From the NCBI GenBank assembly GCA_016839405.1, contig JAEOUJ010000130.1, positions 1-9,310 on the forward strand: a stretch of 9,310 bases of DNA. The letters run 5' to 3'. Origin of the DNA: Candidatus Gerdarchaeota archaeon. GTDB lineage: Archaea > Asgardarchaeota > Heimdallarchaeia > JABLTI01. The notes below the pieces were generated by a model. The model was not told where the DNA came from. It saw only the letters and a list, made by a program, of their open reading frames with translations, and did no database searches. A program made the translations under genes and the position numbers. Of the stretch, positions 5,235-9,310 are shown piece after piece. Position 1 is the stretch's first letter; each line of letters begins with the position of its first letter.

Positions 5235-6494
5235 GTGAAAAATAAAAAGATGTTTTTATTTTTTTTATTAGCTATAATTTTACAAGGTTTCTTGGTGAAA
5301 TCTATTGTAATAAATGACATAGATTCTTTTGCAATTAATAAAACAAAGAATCCTATACCATGGGTTCCAGCAGCAGATAATTATCATATTTGGGATGATA
5401 GACTTTATTTTACAATTGGTGATATCGTATATCAATATGATATTAGTGACAAGTCAAATATTACTTATCTAAATGCTGTTAATATCAGTGATTGTTTTTT
5501 AAATAAAATTTTTTTATGGGATTTTTTTTATTCGCAAATCATATTTCATGAGGATGTGTTGTTTGTTTGTACTCAAAATATAAGTACAGATGAAAAAATT
5601 GACCTTAAATTAATTATATGCGATTTAACTGCAAATGGCATAGTAAAAAACAGAACTATTGAATATGTTAGAGATGATATTGCTAGAATTCTATGTTGCT
5701 ATCAGCAAAAGATTATAATTGGAGATATTTCATTCAAATCTTTATATATTATTGATTTTGGACAACAAAATCCTAATGAAGAATCTATTGCAATTAATAA
5801 TGAAACATTTGAACATCTTCCTTATGCAATTTTAAATGAAAATACTTTGTACTTATGGGATAGAAATTATTTTAATTATGAGTTTATTTTTGGAAGTTTG
5901 CTAATATATAACATTGAAAATCTAAATAATCCACTATTTGTAGATAGTTGGATATCGACTGAACCAAATTCAGAATTCTTCTATCCCAATAAAGTAGGAA
6001 ATATTCTTTACCTTGAATCTGAAAATAACACAGCTGTTGCACTAAACATCACAGATATAACAAATATTACTGAAATTGGAACATTTTTAATTTCAAGTGA
6101 AGTAAGACATGACATTAAAATCTTCGATCATTATGCAATTGCTATTAATCCACTAAATATAACAATTTATGATATCTCAGAAATTGAAAATAGTGTAATG
6201 CTTGGGAATTATACTACCTCATTCGAGGTTCATTCTGGCGGTGGATTTTTAGAAGTTTTTGATGGTTTAATATTTGCTTCTAATGTATACATCTACGGAA
6301 TGATGATTTTGGATTGGTTAAATCCTGAAGAGCTATTTGAACTAGATATCACCTTACCAGATCTTACTAAACCACTATATTGCCCACCAACAAATATCAT
6401 TGGATTTGAATGTTTTTGGATTATATTAACAATAATATTGCCAACATTTACATTTGTACTCAAGCTAATAAGAAAAGGCGAGAAATGTTGTTAG
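5235..6494 (+). CDS. Secreted beta-propeller-like protein with LVIVD-like repeats (419 aa)
   Basis: Residues 1-27 are a lysine-led signal segment, and about 390-411 (GFECFWIILTIILPTFTFVL) a C-terminal membrane helix with a basic tail. The region between is strand-rich with recurrent units of the LVIVD type, in which a hydrophobic strand, then Asp/Asn-Ile and an element name precede a further strand: VYQYDISDKSNITYL (65-79), LIYNIENLNNPLFVDSW (223-239), LNITDITNITEIGTF (270-284), IYDISEIENSVMLGNY (311-326). Such repeats form beta-propellers and mark surface or adhesion proteins. Many sequons are present. The start is GTG 5235, with GGGG 7 nt upstream; the alternative ATG 5250 lacks a site and would shorten the signal's basic end. 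G+C is very low (about 25 percent at 5281-5340). Function beyond surface binding is unknown. Confidence 0.82.
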   Translation: MKNKKMFLFFLLAIILQGFLVKSIVINDIDSFAINKTKNPIPWVPAADNYHIWDDRLYFTIGDIVYQYDISDKSNITYLNAVNISDCFLNKIFLWDFFYSQIIFHEDVLFVCTQNISTDEKIDLKLIICDLTANGIVKNRTIEYVRDDIARILCCYQQKIIIGDISFKSLYIIDFGQQNPNEESIAINNETFEHLPYAILNENTLYLWDRNYFNYEFIFGSLLIYNIENLNNPLFVDSWISTEPNSEFFYPNKVGNILYLESENNTAVALNITDITNITEIGTFLISSEVRHDIKIFDHYAIAINPLNITIYDISEIENSVMLGNYTTSFEVHSGGGFLEVFDGLIFASNVYIYGMMILDWLNPEELFELDITLPDLTKPLYCPPTNIIGFECFWIILTIILPTFTFVLKLIRKGEKCC

Positions 6495-6530
6495 GTATTG
6501 CTTTCTCTAAAGCTCCTTATTCATTTTTTC
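6480..6530 (+). terminator. Weak 3' hairpin and T tract after the propeller-like gene
   Basis: GAGAAA (6480-6485) is complementary to TTTCTC (6502-6507), enclosing the TAG stop (6492-6494) in a 16-nt loop. A T6 run follows at 6524-6529. The 6-bp stem alone could arise by chance; the downstream T tract makes transcript ending here plausible. Confidence 0.3.
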
Positions 6531-6593
6531 TCTTAATATAAACAATAGGAAAGAAAAAAAGAAGTGAAAAGAAGATAGAAAAAGCTTAAAAAA
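6531..6593 (+). promoter_or_regulatory. Candidate promoter elements for EF-1A
   Basis: Two TATA-like elements lie here: TTAATATAAA at 6533-6542, and CTTAAAAA at 6585-6592 preceded by the BRE-like GAAAAAG (6578-6584). The second would start transcription near 6615 and leave a leader of about 120 nt; the first a leader of about 170 nt. Sequence alone does not choose between them. Confidence 0.35.
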
Positions 6594-6631
6594 CAGAAAA
6601 TTTAAAGAGGAGAGAATAAAACTCTAGAAGT

Positions 6632-6676
6632 GCAGAAAAACTGCTTTTATGAATTGATACAAAAGATTCATAAAGG
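6632..6676 (+). promoter_or_regulatory. Two consecutive hairpins in the EF-1A 5' leader
   Basis: GCAG (6632-6635) pairs with CTGC (6641-6644) around A5. Next to it, TTTATGAAT (6646-6654) pairs perfectly with ATTCATAAA (6666-6674), extendable by T-G and C-G pairs to 6644/6676, with an 11-nt loop. The surrounding leader (6541-6733) is strikingly purine rich and otherwise unstructured, so the hairpins stand out. They end 46 nt before the GGTGA Shine-Dalgarno. A role in translational control or mRNA stability is inferred. Confidence 0.4.
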
Positions 6677-6733
6677 AAAGAAAAAAGAAACTGCAAAAAA
6701 GAAAAACGTGGAAAAAACAATTGGTGAAAAAAA

Positions 6734-8125
6734 ATGGCCGATAAACCACATTTAAACCTAGTAGTAATAGGACATGTCGATCATGGGAAATCAACAATGA
6801 CCGGACATTTATTATTTAAAGCTGGTGCTGTTGATAAGCGTTTGATTGACAAGTATGCAGAGGAATCTGAGAAGATCGGCAAACCCTCTTGGAAATATGC
6901 TTGGGTCTTGCAAAAGCTCCAAGAAGAACGTGAAAGAGGTCTTACCATTGATGTTTCTTTCTTCAAGTTCGAGACCAAGAATACTGTCTTTACGATTATT
7001 GATGCTCCTGGTCACCGTGACTTTGTAAAGAATATGATCACTGGTGCTTCTCAAGCCAATGCTGCTATTCTTGTCGTTTCCGCTGAAAAGAACGACCTTG
7101 AGGCTGGTCTCGCTCAAGAACGTATTGAGAAGACACCTAAAGGTGATCGACGAATTCCTGGTGGTCAAACTATTGAGCACTTAACTTTAGCTGTTACCCT
7201 TGGTATCACCCAAATTGTTGTTGCTGTCAACAAGATGGATTTGGTTGATTTCAAGGAAGATGCCTATAACCAAGTTGTTGAACGTGTTAATGCTGTCATT
7301 GACGACTTAGTCAAAGGTGGTATGATTTCCAAAGAGCGAATTGCTGGTATCAAATACGTTCCTACTTCTGGTATGACTGGCGATGGTCTAACCGGTTCAA
7401 GTGATAAAATGCCCTGGTATAAAGGACCTGCTTTATTAGAATCTCTTAATGACTTTAAAGCTCCAGAACCACCTGCTGATAAACCTCTTCGAATGCCAAT
7501 TCAAGATATTTATGCTATCAAAGGTGTTGGTACTGTACCAGTTGGTAAAGTTGAATCTGGTATTTTAAAACCAGGAAAGGAAGTTATCTTCCCAATCTCC
7601 AAAAAGAAAGCTAAAGTCCAAACCATTGAAATGCACCATGAACAGCTTTCAGAAGCTCGTCCTGGTGATAATGTTGGTTTCAATATTAAGGGTATACCCC
7701 GTAACGAAATCATTAAAGGTGATGTCGTTGGTTATCCTGGTCCTGATGAACCAAAAATAGTTGATACTTTTGTTGCTCGAGTAATCATACTCAAAGATTT
7801 ATCAAAACCTGGTTCAAATCAACCAACTGGTATGACCAAAGGATATGCTCCAATTATTCATCTTGGTCAAGCAGCTCAAGCTTGTCAAGTTGATGACTTT
7901 AAGATTCTTAAGAAATCTGCTAAACGTAAATCCCTTGTCAAAACTGGCGAATATGATCCTGATATTTACTTACTTGGTGGCGATGCAGCTGATATTACCT
8001 TCAGACCATTTGCTCCTTTCATTTGTGAGAAATTCGCTGATTATCCCGCATTAGGCCGTTTCGCAGCTCGTGATATGGGTCAAACTGTAGCAGTTGGAAT
8101 TATAACTGAAGTAAAACACAAGTAA
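6734..8125 (+). CDS. tuf: Translation elongation factor 1-alpha (EF-1A), 463 aa
   Basis: This GTPase delivers aminoacyl-tRNA to the ribosome. G1 is GHVDHGKS (13-20), the switch I element ERERGLTID (65-73), G3 DAPGH (90-94), G4 NKMD (166-169) and G5 TSG (211-213). Domains II and III follow, ending in GRFAARDMGQTVAVGII. The insertion between G3 and G4 that distinguishes eukaryotic/TACK/Asgard EF-1A is present but enlarged: 16 residues (128-143, QERIEKTPKGDRRIPG) separate EAGLA from GQT, where eukaryotic proteins have about two. This explains a length well above the usual archaeal 430-440. ATG 6734 has GGTGA 6 nt upstream. The gene uses GGT, GCT, CGT and ACC codons and has far higher G+C (about 48 percent at 7081-7140) than its neighbours, as expected for high expression. 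It is not followed by rpsJ, the common archaeal arrangement, but by a PadR-type regulator. Confidence 0.98.
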   Translation: MADKPHLNLVVIGHVDHGKSTMTGHLLFKAGAVDKRLIDKYAEESEKIGKPSWKYAWVLQKLQEERERGLTIDVSFFKFETKNTVFTIIDAPGHRDFVKNMITGASQANAAILVVSAEKNDLEAGLAQERIEKTPKGDRRIPGGQTIEHLTLAVTLGITQIVVAVNKMDLVDFKEDAYNQVVERVNAVIDDLVKGGMISKERIAGIKYVPTSGMTGDGLTGSSDKMPWYKGPALLESLNDFKAPEPPADKPLRMPIQDIYAIKGVGTVPVGKVESGILKPGKEVIFPISKKKAKVQTIEMHHEQLSEARPGDNVGFNIKGIPRNEIIKGDVVGYPGPDEPKIVDTFVARVIILKDLSKPGSNQPTGMTKGYAPIIHLGQAAQACQVDDFKILKKSAKRKSLVKTGEYDPDIYLLGGDAADITFRPFAPFICEKFADYPALGRFAARDMGQTVAVGIITEVKHK

Positions 8126-8155
8126 AATTTTTACTTGTTTTATCTTCTTTTTTTT
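8118..8155 (+). terminator. Strong terminator-like hairpin of EF-1A
   Basis: ACAAGTAAAA (8118-8127) is the exact reverse complement of 8129-8138, with a single central base, so the real loop uses a few A/T pairs. A T-rich tract including T8 (8148-8155) follows. The TAA stop (8123-8125) lies inside the first arm. Confidence 0.65.
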
Positions 8156-8210
8156 GCTTTTCCATTTATCAAGCAAATTTATTTTGAAAGAAATAAATAT
8201 TAAAAGGAAC

Positions 8211-8238
8211 CTACTAATGTAGTTATATTATAGTATAT
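8211..8238 (+). promoter_or_regulatory. Candidate promoter/operator for the tandem PadR gene
   Basis: A short inverted repeat CTAC-TAAT-GTAG (8211-8222) abuts a TATA-like tract TTATATTATAGTATAT (8223-8238). No Shine-Dalgarno precedes the start at 8261/8267, and the spacing from the TATA tract fits a leaderless or very short-leader mRNA. PadR regulators commonly repress their own gene, so the repeat is a plausible site, but its arms are only 4 bp. Confidence 0.3.
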
Positions 8239-8266
8239 CACCCAATACATATATCGTTGTGTGCTT

Positions 8267-8941
8267 ATGCCAGAAAAGAGTGAAAGCTTTGAACAAAATA
8301 ATTCAATTGTTCAAAGTACTATATGCCTTGACCTAATCTCAGGTCTAACTCAATTGCTAATTTTACTTATATTGAAGAAAGGACCTCAACATGGTTATGA
8401 GCTTGCCAGTTTGTTAGAACCAATTTATGGCCGTCGTTTATCACCTGGTACTATCTATCCCTTGCTTCAAAGGATGCAGGATAAAAAAGAATATGTTCAT
8501 AGTCGTGCTGAAATTGTCTCTGGCAGAAAAAGGAAGATTTACACAAGTACAAGAAAAGGTCGTATTGCTTTAAATACTGCTATAGAAATTCTTCGTTGTG
8601 TAATAAGCAACCAAAATCCTGATATTGATGAAGATGAACCAGGTGTTGAATTGTTAAAGAATCTCGCCCAGTATCGAATATTACTTATTCTTGATCAATC
8701 TCCTCTCCATGGGTATAAGCTAGTTGAAAAATTAGATACATTATTTGGTAAAAAAATAGCTTTAGGAACAATTTATCCATCACTTCATCGATTAATAGAT
8801 TCTGGTTATATTCTCAGCAATTCACAATGGACCGGTGATCGTGAAAAGAAAGTTTATGATTTAACTTCCACTGGCAAACAAGTATTGAAGCAAGCTCATC
8901 AAATTATTGTACAAATTGCCGATGAAACCCTTTTTGATTAA
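8267..8941 (+). CDS. Regulator with two tandem PadR winged-helix domains (224 aa)
   Basis: Two complete PadR-type winged helices lie in one chain. Counting from the upstream GTG, domain 1 covers about 30-105 (HGYELASLLEPIYG, then LSPGTIYPLLQRM and a GRKRKIYTSTRKGR wing). Domain 2 covers about 136-212 (HGYKLVEKLDTLFG, then IALGTIYPSLHRL and a wing ending KKVYDLTSTGK). An acidic linker (DIDEDEPG, 121-128) joins them. PadR proteins are normally single-domain dimers of roughly 100-190 aa, so this looks like an internal duplication giving an intramolecular pseudo-dimer. Position 2 of the recognition motif differs (SPGTIY against ALGTIY), suggesting asymmetric or diverged DNA reading. ATG 8267 is chosen; GTG 8261, two codons upstream, is equally open and neither has a Shine-Dalgarno. 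It follows EF-1A by 141 bp and a terminator, so it is probably a separate unit. Ligand and targets unknown. Confidence 0.9.
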   Translation: MPEKSESFEQNNSIVQSTICLDLISGLTQLLILLILKKGPQHGYELASLLEPIYGRRLSPGTIYPLLQRMQDKKEYVHSRAEIVSGRKRKIYTSTRKGRIALNTAIEILRCVISNQNPDIDEDEPGVELLKNLAQYRILLILDQSPLHGYKLVEKLDTLFGKKIALGTIYPSLHRLIDSGYILSNSQWTGDREKKVYDLTSTGKQVLKQAHQIIVQIADETLFD

Positions 8942-8961
8942 ATATACCCTTTTTATTTAAT
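8937..8961 (+). terminator. Weak stop-codon inverted repeat after the PadR gene
   Basis: ATTAAAT (8937-8943) and ATTTAAT (8955-8961) are reverse complements around an 11-nt loop that carries T5. The TAA stop (8939-8941) is in the first arm. All pairs are A/T, so it could be coincidental. Confidence 0.3.
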
Positions 8962-8991
8962 TACATGCAATTTTATCAATTCATTTACTAA

Positions 8992-9008
8992 CGAAAATCC
9001 TTTAATTA
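8992..9008 (+). promoter_or_regulatory. Possible BRE/TATA for the terminal membrane gene
   Basis: CGAAAA (8992-8997), three bases, then TTTAATTA (9001-9008) resembles an archaeal BRE/TATA pair. It would start transcription near 9030, about 40 nt before the ATG at 9071 and upstream of the GGAG site at 9062-9065. Confidence 0.35.
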
Positions 9009-9070
9009 TTAAAAAATTAGGTATAATCCACTAACATAAAACATTAAATAAACAATCTGTTGGAGATATT

Positions 9071-9310
9071 ATGCGTCAAACACGAATAACATGGTTTATA
9101 ATTAGTTCTCTTCTAGGTATTTTATTTATAATATGGGGTGCTATAACAAATACTCGACCATTAATTCCTGGTGACAGCTGGCTTGTTTTACCTGGATTAA
9201 TTTTATTTGCAATTGGTTTGTTTGGCGTATTAGAAGATTATTTAATGGATCGTCGAGTAATCAATTATCTTAATTCACGAGATGCTGAAAACAAAACCTT
9301 GATTGAAATT
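9071..9310 (+). CDS. Small two-helix membrane protein, 3' end outside the window
   Basis: An ATG at 9071 with GGAG 5 nt upstream (9062-9065) opens a frame that stays open for 80 codons to the window end. Residues about 8-26 (WFIISSLLGILFIIWGAIT) and 38-54 (LVLPGLILFAIGLFGVL) are two hydrophobic helices joined by a short loop with NTRPLIPGD. A charged segment follows (LEDYLMDRRVINYLNSRD) that probably lies in the cytoplasm. The family is not recognised, and the length cannot be judged because the gene is cut. The gap of 129 bp from the PadR gene and its own promoter-like element suggest a separate unit, though regulation by the neighbouring PadR protein is possible. Confidence 0.7.
   Translation, partial: MRQTRITWFIISSLLGILFIIWGAITNTRPLIPGDSWLVLPGLILFAIGLFGVLEDYLMDRRVINYLNSRDAENKTLIEI

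Noticed and set aside
6781..8054. Open frames overlapping EF-1A on both strands
   Set aside because: EF-1A is unambiguous over the entire span; the others are by-products of its biased codons.
1..9310. tRNA, rRNA, CRISPR array, insertion sequence or attachment site
   Set aside because: No cloverleaf with CCA-proximal pairing and GTTCRA-like arm, no regularly spaced direct repeats, and no transposase-like translation was found by eye.

Overview
The window looks like archaeal chromosome, most likely from an Asgard (Promethearchaeota) lineage. The strongest evidence is the full-length elongation factor 1-alpha at 6734-8125. It has the eukaryote/TACK/Asgard-type G domain (KYAWVLQKLQEERERGLTID, DAPGH, and an EAG...GGQT insertion between the G3 and G4 motifs), not the short euryarchaeal form. 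Supporting signs are a TrmB-type winged-helix gene, PadR-type regulators, GGTGA/AGGTGAT Shine-Dalgarno sites, TATA-like promoters and surface proteins rich in N-glycosylation sequons. The DNA is very A+T rich. Placement below Asgard cannot be made from this window.

Left part (1-3865), all minus strand, transcribed right to left. A 115-aa zinc-ribbon/PspC membrane protein is followed by a MacB/LolD-type ABC ATPase with no permease in view. Next comes a 782-aa protein with a TrmB-like winged helix, about 545 residues of predicted coiled coil and a C-terminal domain of TrmB-regulator type. Each gene has its own 3' inverted repeat, so these look like separate transcription units, not one operon. 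The 191-bp gap before the coiled-coil gene holds two palindromes with 6-bp spacers, one on a TATA-like element; they are good operator candidates.

Middle (3866-6494). A decayed gap of about 480 bp contains a weak minus-strand ORF and a plus-strand zinc-ribbon microgene whose start is out of frame. Two plus-strand, very A+T-rich genes follow for surface proteins. Both have an N-terminal signal segment and a C-terminal membrane anchor with a basic tail; one is a small beta-domain protein and the other a beta-propeller-like protein with LVIVD-like repeats.

Right part (6495-9310), plus strand. A purine-rich, hairpin-bearing leader of about 200 nt precedes EF-1A, which has much higher G+C and codon bias fitting high expression. 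EF-1A ends in a strong terminator-like hairpin. Next is a regulator made of two PadR winged helices in one chain, then the start of a small two-helix membrane protein that runs off the window.

No single multi-gene system is evident. The most unusual items are the winged-helix/coiled-coil protein with its palindromic upstream region, the tandem PadR, the enlarged EF-1A insertion, the structured EF-1A leader, and the recurrence of inverted repeats that contain or enclose the stop codons of all seven complete genes. No tRNA, rRNA, CRISPR array or insertion sequence was seen.
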